Source of the DNA: Deltaproteobacteria bacterium
GTDB lineage: Bacteria > Desulfobacterota_B > Binatia > Bin18
NCBI GenBank assembly: GCA_012271025.1
Contig: JAAXHF010000010.1
Coordinates: forward strand, 1 to 9,026
DNA length: 9,026 nucleotides
Direction: 5' to 3'
Shown here: one piece after another, positions 1-7,232 of the stretch
How the letters are laid out: the number at the start of each line of letters is the position of its first letter
Position numbering within the stretch: position 1 is the stretch's first letter
Made by a program: the position numbers and the translations under genes
The notes under the pieces: model-generated
Database searches by the model: none
What the model saw: only the letters and a program-made list of their open reading frames with translations
What the model was told of the DNA's origin: nothing

Positions 1-180
1 GCGCTGCTCCCATTCGATCTGAGAAAAGGGCTGCTCACCGGTGCGGGTAAAGTGCCGGGTGAGGCGAACCCCGTCTGCTGCGGGTGTCGTGCTGCCGGGG
101 CTGTCGGCAATCACCGGGGGTGTCTCCTGCTCGACCGAGGCATCCTCGTCCTTCCACATCGTCCGTCCTCTCTCCGCCAT
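1..180 (-). CDS. nrdJ: Class II (B12-dependent) ribonucleotide reductase, N-terminal fragment
   Basis: This gene is cut by the left window edge, and only its first 60 codons are present, with no stop in frame. The class II enzyme reduces ribonucleotides to deoxyribonucleotides using adenosylcobalamin, and acts in the cytoplasm. The start is the ATG at 180-178, preceded by a very strong Shine-Dalgarno (AGGAGGTGG, about 182-191). After an acidic, poorly conserved leader of about 36 residues comes the stretch GVRLTRHFTRTGEQPFSQIE followed by WEQR. I recognise this as the typical N-terminal signature of NrdJ proteins: a basic 'rrFT' segment, then a Pro/acid segment, then 'WE.R', which lies before the cone and catalytic domains. 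The identification rests on this short motif plus an NrdR-box-like operator in its promoter, and the two agree. The catalytic cysteines are outside the window. It is transcribed divergently from the dciA-like gene. Confidence 0.75.
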   Translation of the reverse strand, partial: MAERGRTMWKDEDASVEQETPPVIADSPGSTTPAADGVRLTRHFTRTGEQPFSQIEWEQR

Positions 181-222
181 AACCACCTCCTCCTCTTGTC
201 CGGTCGTGGGTATAAGATAAGG

Positions 223-251
223 CTCATACACACAAGATATGGTGTTGTCAA
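223..251 (-). promoter_or_regulatory. Sigma70-type promoter of nrdJ
   Basis: On the minus strand a perfect -35 hexamer TTGACA (251-246) is followed, after exactly 17 bases, by TATGAG (228-223), which matches 4 of 6 bases of the -10 consensus. Transcription would begin near 215, leaving a leader of about 35 nt that ends in the strong ribosome binding site of nrdJ. The leader is too short to hold a cobalamin riboswitch. The region is clearly more AT-rich than the flanking genes. Confidence 0.6.
230..245 (-). promoter_or_regulatory. NrdR-box-like operator inside the nrdJ promoter
   Basis: The 16-mer reads ACACCATATCTTGTGT on the minus strand (ACACAAGATATGGTGT on plus). It agrees at 14 of 16 positions with the NrdR-box consensus as I remember it (acaCwAtATaTwGtgt), and 6 of its 8 symmetric base pairs are complementary. 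It fills the -35/-10 spacer, the expected place for a repressor site. NrdR is the ATP/dATP-sensing repressor of ribonucleotide reductase genes. Such boxes usually come as pairs about three helical turns apart. The best partner I can find is weak (262-277, 9 of 16 matches, 32 bp away). No nrdR gene is in the window. Confidence 0.6.
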
Positions 252-275
252 GGAAAAAAACGCTAACTGTAGTAT
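245..275 (+). promoter_or_regulatory. Possible weak promoter for the dciA-like gene
   Basis: On the plus strand TTGTCA (245-250, 5 of 6 matches to -35) is followed after a long 19-base spacer by TAGTAT (270-275, 4 of 6). The -35 element overlaps the nrdJ -35 on the other strand (TTGTCAAGG/CCTTGACAA), so the two promoters would lie back to back and compete. The spacer length makes this uncertain. A T-rich tract (about 287-300) follows before the gene. Confidence 0.25.
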
Positions 276-328
276 GTGGTTGAATCTTCTTCTTTTTTTT
301 GTGTTTCCGGCGTATGCTGGAATTGCGT

Positions 329-802
329 ATGAAAAACACCCCACCGCCTATGGGCTGGAACTCGGCCGCCGACGTGCTTGAGCGCCTGCTCCCAGACCTG
401 CCGATCACCGGCCGGATGAAGGACTACCGGGTGTGGGAACTCTGGGAAGAGGTGGTTGGTCGGGCCGTGGCCGCTCGGGCATGGCCGAGCAAGCTCCAGC
501 ACGGCAAGCTGTTTGTGACCGTTTCCCACCCGGCTGTCAGCCAGGAGTTACAGTTCCTCAAGGGGCGTCTCGTGCGCAGCCTGAACCAAGCGCTGGCCAG
601 GCACGGGGCTCCGCCGGTCAAGGCACTTTTTTTTGTCGTGGGCCGTCCCCAGGACATGGCCAAGCCGCCCAAAGAGCCGGCCAGCCTGGCACCGCCGCCT
701 TTTTCCGAACTGCGTGTCCCCGACCTGGGCAAGCCCGAGCTCGAAGCCGCGTTTGCCGCCGTGTTGGCCAAGCGCCGTCAGCGCCTGACCAAGAAAGGCT
801 GA
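329..802 (+). CDS. dciA: DUF721 / DciA-family replication protein
   Basis: A 157-residue protein with a DUF721 domain over about residues 15-105. The recognisable core is a Trp followed by EEVVG, then 'P..L..GKL.V.V.H', then 'QEL.FLKGRLV..LN', and finally 'LFFVVG', which matches the family pattern. DciA-type proteins help load or operate the DnaB replicative helicase in bacteria that lack DnaC. The C-terminal third (about residues 109-157) starts proline-rich and ends basic (RRQRLTKKG), probably flexible and DNA- or partner-binding. Start choice is uncertain: in-frame TTG 299, ATG 314 and ATG 329 all exist. I prefer 329 because a weak GGAA lies six bases upstream and the family homology begins just after it. 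The gene converges on the hydantoinase operon with only 18 bp between stops. Assignment to DUF721 is fairly secure; the helicase-loader role is inferred from the family. Confidence 0.72.
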   Translation: MKNTPPPMGWNSAADVLERLLPDLPITGRMKDYRVWELWEEVVGRAVAARAWPSKLQHGKLFVTVSHPAVSQELQFLKGRLVRSLNQALARHGAPPVKALFFVVGRPQDMAKPPKEPASLAPPPFSELRVPDLGKPELEAAFAAVLAKRRQRLTKKG

Positions 803-804
803 CG
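776..804. repeat. Inverted repeat between convergent genes
   Basis: CGTCAGC (776-782) and GCTGACG (798-804) form a perfect 7-bp inverted repeat with a 15-base loop. A bulged alternative adds CCT/AGG pairing (784-786 with 796-798). It covers the end of the dciA-like gene and sits just beyond the hyuB stop, where a bidirectional terminator would be expected. Neither strand shows a following T-run, so it is at best a weak or factor-assisted terminator. I see no better terminator in the 18-bp gap. Confidence 0.25.
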
Positions 805-820
805 CGCTGCGGGCGCGCTG

Positions 821-2536
821 CTAGCTGCGGCGCAGAGCCTGGGTTGCCGTCGGGTCGATTTGCAGGGTGTCTGGATCAATCACCACCCCATAGTCTTGCC
901 TGGCGCTGGCAATCGAAACATACCCTTGGCGCACGTCGTCCAGCACGGCGTCCGGGCTGCGTTCCAGGGGATCGCCCCAGCCCCCACCCCCGCCCGAACA
1001 GTTGGCCAAGACTTCTCCGGTCGCCATGTTTTCATACACCATACCGGTGACCCGTTCCTGCTCGGTGTGCGGACGCAGGATCACATGGCAGTTCTCGCCA
1101 TCCTGGCCCTTGGCCATGCCCCACGGCCGCGTTTTGGTTTTTTTGACCAGGGTCACGGCCGAGGAGTCGGCCAAAAAGCGGTAGGTCCGGGTGATGCCCA
1201 GTCCGCCCCGATGTTTTCCCGGGCCGCCCGAATCCTGGCGCAGTCCGTAGTCCTCAATGAACAGCGGCGCCTTGGTCTCCAAGACCTCGACCGGATTGTT
1301 GCGACAGCCGGGTTCGGTGATATGCATGATCCCGTTCTCACCGTCACGGCCGGCGTGGCCGCCAAAACCGACGCCTTCGTTGGTCGCCTCAATCCACATT
1401 TTCCCGCTGCGGGGGTGGATGCCGACGCCCATCATCGAGCACACGTCGCCGCCCGAGCAGGCCGGCACGATATCGGGTAAGCCCTTGGCCAGAGCTTTGG
1501 TGACAACCTCGGTCGCCAGTAGCGCCGGCCACAGGGTAAAGGTCGCCGCCGGCGGAACGGCGTGCATCAGGCTGCCCGGCGGAGCCTCAACCCGCAGGGG
1601 ACGAAAGTTGCCCTCGTTGGCCGGCGTGTCGGGGGTGGTGATGGACTTGAAGACTAGGCCGGCAACACCCAGGCTACAGCCGAAGGGGATATTGATCGGC
1701 CCGTTGGTCGCCGGCGAGGAGCCGGCAAAGTCGACCACCAGCTCTGTGTCGCTGATGCTGACGGTGGCCTTGATTTTGACCATGGTGTCGGTATCGACAC
1801 CGTCATCATCAACCCAATCCTCGGCCGACCAGGTGCCGGTCGGCAGGCTGGCCAGGCGCGCCCGGGCCAACCGCTCGCCGTGGTCCAGAATCTGATCCAG
1901 CGCCTGGCTGAAGGTGTCGGGCCCGAACTTTTCGACCAGTTCCAGCACCCGCCGCTCACCGGTCCGACACGAAGAAATCTGGGCGTTCATGTCGCCCAGG
2001 ACGTGCTCGGGCATGCGGCAGTTGAAGCGGATGATGTCTTCGAGTTCGGTATTGCGCACGCCGCGCTTCTCGATCTTTGAGCACGGAAAGAAGAGGCCCT
2101 CCTGGTGCATGTCCTGGGAGTCCAGGCAGTAGCCGGCGTCTTTTTGTTTGAGATCCAGCCAGTGCTGTTTGACTGCGGTAAAGCCGACCAGCTGGTCGCC
2201 GTAAAAGATGGGCGAAGCCGCAGTGACATCCAGCGTATGGGTCGAGCTCCAGAACGGATAGTTGAGCAAAATCACGTCGCCCGGATGGATATTGTCGTGG
2301 CCCAGGAACTCGACGATTTTTCGCAGCGCGTAGTCGTTGGCCCGGGTGAAGATAGCCAGCCCGGGCGCCTCGGCCAGCAGGCGGCACTGACGGTCATAAA
2401 TCCCCAGGCCAAAATCGCGGATCTCGTACACAATCGTGCTGTACGAGGTCCGCATCAGGTTGCGAGCCATTTCTCGGGCGGCCGACAGCAGGTGGTGGCG
2501 CACAACTTCGACGGTAATCGAATCGACAGGGTTCAT
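821..2536 (-). CDS. hyuB: HyuB-type hydantoinase/oxoprolinase subunit
   Basis: A 571-residue, full-length member of the hydantoinase B / oxoprolinase family. HyuB works with HyuA to open five-membered amide rings (hydantoins, 5-oxoproline) at the cost of ATP; HyuA activates the substrate and HyuB carries out hydrolysis. Visible family landmarks are the N-terminal helix 'EVVRHHLLSAAREMARNL..TSYS' (9-33), H100/D103 and H125/D128 in a 'STHTLDV...KQHWLDL' segment (98-129), 'HQEGL' (144-148), the loop SGGPGKHRGGLG (436-447), and the C-terminal SGGGGGWGDPLER (514-526) followed by a 'D-x-YG' end. The sequence around 92-135 differs from the commonest HyuB form ('GGTHLPD...HHADIGG'), pointing to a distinct subfamily. 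The ATG at 2536-2534 has a good GAGGAG ribosome site. The gene starts 26 bp after the stop of the long hyuA and is the last gene of the operon. Confidence 0.92.
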   Translation of the reverse strand: MNPVDSITVEVVRHHLLSAAREMARNLMRTSYSTIVYEIRDFGLGIYDRQCRLLAEAPGLAIFTRANDYALRKIVEFLGHDNIHPGDVILLNYPFWSSTHTLDVTAASPIFYGDQLVGFTAVKQHWLDLKQKDAGYCLDSQDMHQEGLFFPCSKIEKRGVRNTELEDIIRFNCRMPEHVLGDMNAQISSCRTGERRVLELVEKFGPDTFSQALDQILDHGERLARARLASLPTGTWSAEDWVDDDGVDTDTMVKIKATVSISDTELVVDFAGSSPATNGPINIPFGCSLGVAGLVFKSITTPDTPANEGNFRPLRVEAPPGSLMHAVPPAATFTLWPALLATEVVTKALAKGLPDIVPACSGGDVCSMMGVGIHPRSGKMWIEATNEGVGFGGHAGRDGENGIMHITEPGCRNNPVEVLETKAPLFIEDYGLRQDSGGPGKHRGGLGITRTYRFLADSSAVTLVKKTKTRPWGMAKGQDGENCHVILRPHTEQERVTGMVYENMATGEVLANCSGGGGGWGDPLERSPDAVLDDVRQGYVSIASARQDYGVVIDPDTLQIDPTATQALRRS

Positions 2537-2562
2537 CGCTCCTCACTTAGTGGCTACGCGTC

Positions 2563-4590
2563 TCAATCGAGCGTAATGCGCAACTCTCCGTACTCCCCGA
2601 CCCGCAGGTTATCGCCGGGGTGGACCAGGCTGGTTGAGGTCGGCTCTTCGACAATGGCCGGGCCGGCCAGCTCGGCCCCAGCGCCCAGTCGCAGCCGGTC
2701 GTACACCGCATAGTCGAGCGGGCGGCCGAGGGTGGGCTGATAGACGGTCCGGTGGCCTTTGTGAGCGGCTTCAAGGGGACCGGTATGAGCCGCAACAGTC
2801 GGCAGGCTTGGACGCGGCAACAGGCCGAGCGCCCGCAGGCGCAGGGTCACCAGCTCGACCGGATCGTCCATGCGGTGGCCGTACTGCTCGGCGTGAGCCC
2901 GGTTGAAGGCGTCGGCCAGGGCGGACAGGTCTGCCGCGCTGAGGTCGTGCTCGGGCAGGGGCAGATTGACCGTGTGCTCCTGACCCTGGTAGCGGAGTTC
3001 GGCCGAGCGCACCACGCGCCGCTCCTGCGGCTCAAAACCGTCGGCCTGCAGGGCGGCCTGGCCGCGCCGGACGAGGTCGGCGTACAAGCGGTTGACGCTT
3101 GCCACATCGACCTCGGCCAGCTCCGTGACATAGGTTTGGGAAAAGTCGTGGACGACGTCAACCATGAGCATACCCAGGGCTGAGAAATTGGCCGGTCCGG
3201 GCGGAATAATCGCCATCGGGATGCCCAGCTCCCGGGCAACGCTGGTTGCCACCAAGCCGCCGCCGCCGCCAAACGCCAGCAGGGCAAAGTCCTTGGGGTG
3301 AAAGCCCTGTTCAATCGAAATCTCGCGGATGGCGCCACTGATTTTTGCCTCGCTGATGCGCACGATGCCGGCCGCGACCTGAGAGACCGGCATGCCCAAA
3401 CGGTCGGCCAACGCGGACTGCACGGCCTGTTGGGCTCGGTCCGCGTCGAGCGGAATGGCGCCGCCCAGAAAGTTGTTGGGATCGAGATAGCCGACCAGCA
3501 GGGCGGCGTCGGTGAAGGTCGGCGCCTGGCCGCCCTTGGCGTAGCAGGCCGGGCCGGGCAGGGCGCCGGCACTGTGCGGGCCGACCTGCAGGTGGCCGCC
3601 CTCGTCAATCCAGCCGATGCTGCCCCCGCCGGCGCCAATCGTCTTGATATCCAGAATCGGGAGGGAAATGGGCAGACCCTCAAACTGGGCTTCGGTGTTA
3701 ACCCGTGTCCGGCTGTTGACGATCAGCGAGGCGTCGAGACTCGTCCCGCCCATATCCAGGCTGATCAGGTTGGGCTGGCCGACCAATTCGCTGAGCGCGC
3801 TGGCGCCGATCACCCCTCCGGCCGGACCGGACAGGACGAGGTGGACCGGCTGGTGTTGGGCGGCGCTGACCGTCATGGCGCCGCCGCCGGAGCGGGTGAG
3901 CAGGAAGTGGCCGCCAAAACCCTGAGCCTGGAGGGATTGGTCGAGCTGTTCGAGATAGCCCCGTACCAGCGGTTTGATGGCCGCGTCTATGACGGTCGTG
4001 CTGGTCCGTTCATACTCCCGGTATTCGCGGCTGAGTTGGTGGGACAGAGTGACCGGAATGTCCGGGCAGTGCTGAGCTAAAACCTCGGCCATGGCTAATT
4101 CGTGGGCCGGGTTGGCATAGCTGTGCAGAAAACACACCGCTACGGCCTCGACGGCCTGCTCCCGCAAGCGCTGGGCGACCGCAGCCGCAGCTTCGTAGTC
4201 AAACGGTGTCAGAACGTTGCCCTGAAAATCCAGGCGCTCCAAGACCTCAAAGACCAGCGAACGGGGCACCAGAGACGCGGGTTTGTGATAGGTCAGGTCG
4301 TACATCACGTCCCGAGCGGTGCGACCCAGCTCATAGATGTCCCGAAACCCCCGGGTAGTGATAATCGCCACTCGGGCACCGCTACGGGTCAGCAGGGCGT
4401 TCAAGCCCAGGGTCGTGCCGTGGACAAAATAGTCAATCGCCTCCAGTGCGGCCTGAGCCTTGGCAAATCCCCGCAGTACGCCGTCGGTTGGGGCGTGAGG
4501 GGTGGTTTCGACTTTTTCCAGGCGTAAGCGGTGTTCGTCGAGCACGATCACGTCGGTGAAGGTTCCGCCAACATCAACGGCAATGCGCAT
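2563..4590 (-). CDS. hyuA: HyuA-type hydantoinase/oxoprolinase, long form
   Basis: A 675-residue protein with the full hydantoinase A architecture. The N-terminal ASKHA-fold lobe opens with VDVGGTFTD (5-13) and HGTTLGLNA (57-65). The second lobe contains SGPAGGVIG (254-262), DMGGTSLD (279-286), IGAGGGSI (318-325) and SAGALPGPACY (340-350). A C-terminal domain ends with 'GPAIVEEPTST' and a short beta tail. These are ATP-binding and phosphotransfer elements of the 5-oxoprolinase / N-methylhydantoinase family. The protein should form a heteromeric complex with the downstream HyuB. I start at ATG 4590-4588, which has AAGGAG at ideal spacing and begins directly with MRIAVDVGG. The frame stays open upstream to 4755, but those 55 residues lie inside the previous gene and show no homology. 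There is a 10-bp gap to the preceding gene. Exact substrate unknown: N-methylhydantoin, other hydantoins, 5-oxoproline or a lactam are all possible. Confidence 0.93.
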   Translation of the reverse strand: MRIAVDVGGTFTDVIVLDEHRLRLEKVETTPHAPTDGVLRGFAKAQAALEAIDYFVHGTTLGLNALLTRSGARVAIITTRGFRDIYELGRTARDVMYDLTYHKPASLVPRSLVFEVLERLDFQGNVLTPFDYEAAAAVAQRLREQAVEAVAVCFLHSYANPAHELAMAEVLAQHCPDIPVTLSHQLSREYREYERTSTTVIDAAIKPLVRGYLEQLDQSLQAQGFGGHFLLTRSGGGAMTVSAAQHQPVHLVLSGPAGGVIGASALSELVGQPNLISLDMGGTSLDASLIVNSRTRVNTEAQFEGLPISLPILDIKTIGAGGGSIGWIDEGGHLQVGPHSAGALPGPACYAKGGQAPTFTDAALLVGYLDPNNFLGGAIPLDADRAQQAVQSALADRLGMPVSQVAAGIVRISEAKISGAIREISIEQGFHPKDFALLAFGGGGGLVATSVARELGIPMAIIPPGPANFSALGMLMVDVVHDFSQTYVTELAEVDVASVNRLYADLVRRGQAALQADGFEPQERRVVRSAELRYQGQEHTVNLPLPEHDLSAADLSALADAFNRAHAEQYGHRMDDPVELVTLRLRALGLLPRPSLPTVAAHTGPLEAAHKGHRTVYQPTLGRPLDYAVYDRLRLGAGAELAGPAIVEEPTSTSLVHPGDNLRVGEYGELRITLD

Positions 4591-4600
4591 ACCTGCTCCT

Positions 4601-6187
4601 TCACGCCAGCTGGCCGACCGCTTTGACTTTGAGACGCACAGCGTTGCCCGGCAGATAGGCCAGCGGGATTTCCTCTCGGTCGATAATCTCAATACTGTCG
4701 GGCCTTGCTCCAGCCGCAACGGCTCGCTCGGACGCCCCTTGGCCGGCCCGCTCAAGCGCCTCGGCCCGGCTCAGACCGTCAAGCGAAAAGACCTGATCGA
4801 CCGTCCCGCTGACCTGGGCGATGGCGACGCCGATGGCGTTGGCGACTTCGGCGTGGGGCGGGCGAATAATCCGGCTGGCCCCTTGCAAGCGGTCGGGCAG
4901 CAGCAGACTGCCCCCGCCGACCGCTACAACCGGGACCGGTGCGGCCGACAGCTTCACCCGGTCAAGCGTGTCTTCCAGGCGCTGAGCGATATGGGCCAGC
5001 CCCGCTTCGACAACCGACCTGGGCAGGGAATCGAGCAGGCCGGGGTCGCCCAGCCGAGCCCGACCGGCCGCAACCGCCAGGTCGGTGGCGGTCAGCTGCC
5101 CGCCGCCAAAGGCTCGGGCCTCCTGGGTGAGTCGATAGCCGACGCTGTCTGGACCGACCCGGCAGCCGTCGTCGCTATACACCCGGCTGCCCCCGCCCAG
5201 GCCGATCGACACCAGATCCGGCATCCGAAAATTGGTCCGTACGCCGCCGATCTCAACCGCCAGCGCCGACTCGCGCGGAAAGCCTCTGTGGAGCATGCCG
5301 ATATCGGTCGTGGTGCCGCCAATATCAATGACCAGCGCCTCATCGAGCCGGCTCAGCGCGGCCGCTCCTCGGATACTGTTGGCCGGTCCGGACGCGACGG
5401 TGAAGATGGGATGCTGCAGGGCGTAGTCGAGCGACATCAAACTGCCGTCGTTCTGGCCCAGGAACAGGCGGGCCGAAATGCCGCAGTCCTGGACGGCCCG
5501 GGCAAAGCCGTCTATGGCGGTCCGGGCCACGCCGGTCAGCGCGGCGTTGAGCACGGTGGCGTTCTCACGTTCCAGCAGGCTGAGGCTGCCGATCTGGCTC
5601 GACAGGCTGACCGCTATGTCCTCGCCCAGCACTTCGTGGACGATGTCTCGGGCCGCCTGTTCGTGAGCCGGATTGACTGGTGCAAACACGCCGCTGATAG
5701 CCACCGCAGCGACCGCGCCGCGCATGTCTTGGAGGACGGCTTGCAGCTCCCCGGCGTCCAGTCCGGCCAGCGGCTCGCCGTCGTACTCGTGGCCGCCACG
5801 GACAATGGCCCGCGACGCACACACCGCCTGGCGCAGCTCGGTCGGCCAGGTCAGCAGGGGCTCGATGGCCAGGGTAGCCGGCGCTCCAAGACGAATGACG
5901 CCGACCCGATCAAGGCCCCGGCGGGTGACAATCGCGTTGGTGCAGTGGGTGGTGCCCAGCATGGCGTAGCCGATGGCGTCTGGCGCCAGCCCTGAGTCCG
6001 ACAGCACGCTGCGGATGACCTGCCCGACGCCGGCCGTGACGTCGGCCGTAGTGGGAGACTTGGCGCTGGCCAACACCTGGCCGGCCGGGTCGACAATGAC
6101 CGCATCGGTGTTGGTCCCGCCGACATCGACGCCGAGACGCAACTCGGCAGCCGGGGGGTCATGAGGTCGAGGCGTGGAGCGGGACAT
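4601..6187 (-). CDS. Short HyuA-type hydantoinase/oxoprolinase
   Basis: A 528-residue second HyuA-family protein, clearly shorter than the downstream 675-aa copy. ATP-site motifs are intact: GVDVGGTNTD (19-28), LGTTHCTNA (78-86), SGPANSIRGAA (266-276), IDIGGTTTDIG (287-297), IGLGGGS (328-334) and GGGSLLLPD (424-432). Compared with the long form it has a different, shorter C-terminal part and lacks the 'GPAIVEEP' end domain. Short HyuA proteins of this size are, as I know them, typically encoded next to a DUF917 gene, exactly as here, so it may work with that neighbour and not with HyuB. The start is ATG 6187-6185, overlapping the end of the DUF917 gene by 29 bp. The frame is open upstream to 6256, but those residues fall within the preceding gene. 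Its ribosome site is poor (no clear GGAGG), so translational coupling is likely. Function as an ATP-dependent ring-opening enzyme or kinase-like activator is inferred. Confidence 0.88.
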   Translation of the reverse strand: MSRSTPRPHDPPAAELRLGVDVGGTNTDAVIVDPAGQVLASAKSPTTADVTAGVGQVIRSVLSDSGLAPDAIGYAMLGTTHCTNAIVTRRGLDRVGVIRLGAPATLAIEPLLTWPTELRQAVCASRAIVRGGHEYDGEPLAGLDAGELQAVLQDMRGAVAAVAISGVFAPVNPAHEQAARDIVHEVLGEDIAVSLSSQIGSLSLLERENATVLNAALTGVARTAIDGFARAVQDCGISARLFLGQNDGSLMSLDYALQHPIFTVASGPANSIRGAAALSRLDEALVIDIGGTTTDIGMLHRGFPRESALAVEIGGVRTNFRMPDLVSIGLGGGSRVYSDDGCRVGPDSVGYRLTQEARAFGGGQLTATDLAVAAGRARLGDPGLLDSLPRSVVEAGLAHIAQRLEDTLDRVKLSAAPVPVVAVGGGSLLLPDRLQGASRIIRPPHAEVANAIGVAIAQVSGTVDQVFSLDGLSRAEALERAGQGASERAVAAGARPDSIEIIDREEIPLAYLPGNAVRLKVKAVGQLA

Positions 6188-7232
6188 AATCGATCTCGTA
6201 TCCAAACGCACGCGGGCCGACCAGCGCCAGCCCGGCCGGTGTTTGCCACTGCGCATGGCTCGGAAAGCCCAGGACCGCGACCCGCAGGCCGTACTGCAAG
6301 CCTTCGGTCGTCACCGGCCGGCCGCTCTGTTCGTCGACGACGGTGATCAGATCGGGAACCGTGGCCTGGGGTTGGTCCTCACGCCAGAAGAGCAGGTTTT
6401 CGTTCTGAAAGGCCAGCCGGAAGCTCACTCCGACATCCGGGCCGGTGCCGCGGATGTCGAGTTCACCACGGGCGAAACCCTGCCGGGTCTGGCGTCGCAC
6501 ATCGGTGATCTTGCCCTGGCCCAGCCGCCGACCCCTGAGCAGCTCAAGCAGCGCTTCAATCGGCTCGCGGTCGGTGGGAGCGTGCAGGGTCTGGCCGATT
6601 CGCCGGGCGAGCGACAGCGTCCCGCGCAGCAGGGCTTTTTTCGCCACCCGGGCCTGCATGGGGTAGAGCGCCACCGCGGTCGAACAGCCCATGCTGACCG
6701 TCGCCGTCCGGGCCAGGCGCTCTGTCCAGAAATTGTCCACCGTCTCCAGCAGCACCCGGTTGCCCTTTTCATCCCCAATCGCCATCGGGGTGGCCGACAC
6801 GCCGTGCAGGCTGGGGGTCACCATCTGAATTTCCGGAAACGCCCGGCCCATGCCGTCAGCGTCGATAATGGGAATGCCCAGGCTGGCCGCGACCAGCATC
6901 GGAATCATCGAATTGACCCCCCCGGCTTCAATCGACAGGGTGGCAAAAGCCCGGCTGTGGAGGTGGTGTTCGACCATCCGAAAGGCGTCCAAGACCTCGG
7001 TACCGCTCGGAATCTTTTCGACCAGGACGGTTGGGGCGCCCATCATGGCGGTGGGGATGAGCCACGCCTCGTCCGCGACTTCGTCGAGCGAGACCAGCTG
7101 GATGGGGCCGTGGCGGCGCACCGCCTGCTGGGCCATCAGCTTGCCCAGGGTCGGGTCGCCGCCGCCCCCGGTGCCCAGGACAGTGGCGCCCAGCGCAATA
7201 TGGTCCAGGTCTTCGAGGTCGAGCAGAGTCAT
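6159..7232 (-). CDS. DUF917 family protein (S-methyl-thiohydantoin desulfurase-like)
   Basis: A 357-residue protein of usual length for the DUF917 family. Landmarks are LGTGGGGDP (19-27), EAGGVNS (102-108), the hallmark DADGMGRAFPEIQM (124-137), FQNENLLFW (275-283), PDLI (293-296), YGLRVAVLGFP (314-324) and FGYEIDY (343-349). As I recall, the family is now named after S-methyl-thiohydantoin desulfurase, an enzyme converting a sulfur-substituted hydantoin to the plain hydantoin; most members are uncharacterised. Genes of this family are repeatedly found next to, or fused with, HyuA-type proteins. The start ATG 7232-7230 overlaps the stop of the upstream oxidase gene (ATGA, 4 bp). An open extension upstream to 7442 lies inside the oxidase gene and is not expected to be translated. 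The natural reading is that this protein prepares or transforms the ring substrate that the downstream HyuA/HyuB proteins open. The reaction itself is inferred, not shown. Confidence 0.88.
   Translation of the reverse strand: MTLLDLEDLDHIALGATVLGTGGGGDPTLGKLMAQQAVRRHGPIQLVSLDEVADEAWLIPTAMMGAPTVLVEKIPSGTEVLDAFRMVEHHLHSRAFATLSIEAGGVNSMIPMLVAASLGIPIIDADGMGRAFPEIQMVTPSLHGVSATPMAIGDEKGNRVLLETVDNFWTERLARTATVSMGCSTAVALYPMQARVAKKALLRGTLSLARRIGQTLHAPTDREPIEALLELLRGRRLGQGKITDVRRQTRQGFARGELDIRGTGPDVGVSFRLAFQNENLLFWREDQPQATVPDLITVVDEQSGRPVTTEGLQYGLRVAVLGFPSHAQWQTPAGLALVGPRAFGYEIDYVPLHASTS

Noticed and set aside
181..222. Cobalamin riboswitch in the nrdJ leader
   Set aside because: The leader is only about 35 nt with no room for the B12-box fold; riboswitches of this kind usually precede B12-independent isozymes.
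52..381. A plus-strand open frame of 109 codons over the nrdJ/dciA intergenic region
   Set aside because: It runs antisense to the nrdJ start, crosses both promoters and has no ribosome site or homology. The minus-strand reading explains the region better.
4591..4755. A 55-residue N-terminal extension of the long HyuA
   Set aside because: The extension overlaps the end of the preceding gene, has no homology, and a good ribosome site precedes the ATG at 4590, which begins with the conserved ATP motif region.
4502..5995. A 497-codon open frame on the plus strand opposite the short hyuA and the start of the long hyuA
   Set aside because: It is antisense to two genes with clear homology, shows no recognisable domain, and is Arg/Gln/Gly/Ala-rich as expected from reading GC-rich coding DNA in the wrong frame. 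Similar frames at 860-1480, 3298-4080, 6174-7259 and 7349-8158 were rejected for the same reason.
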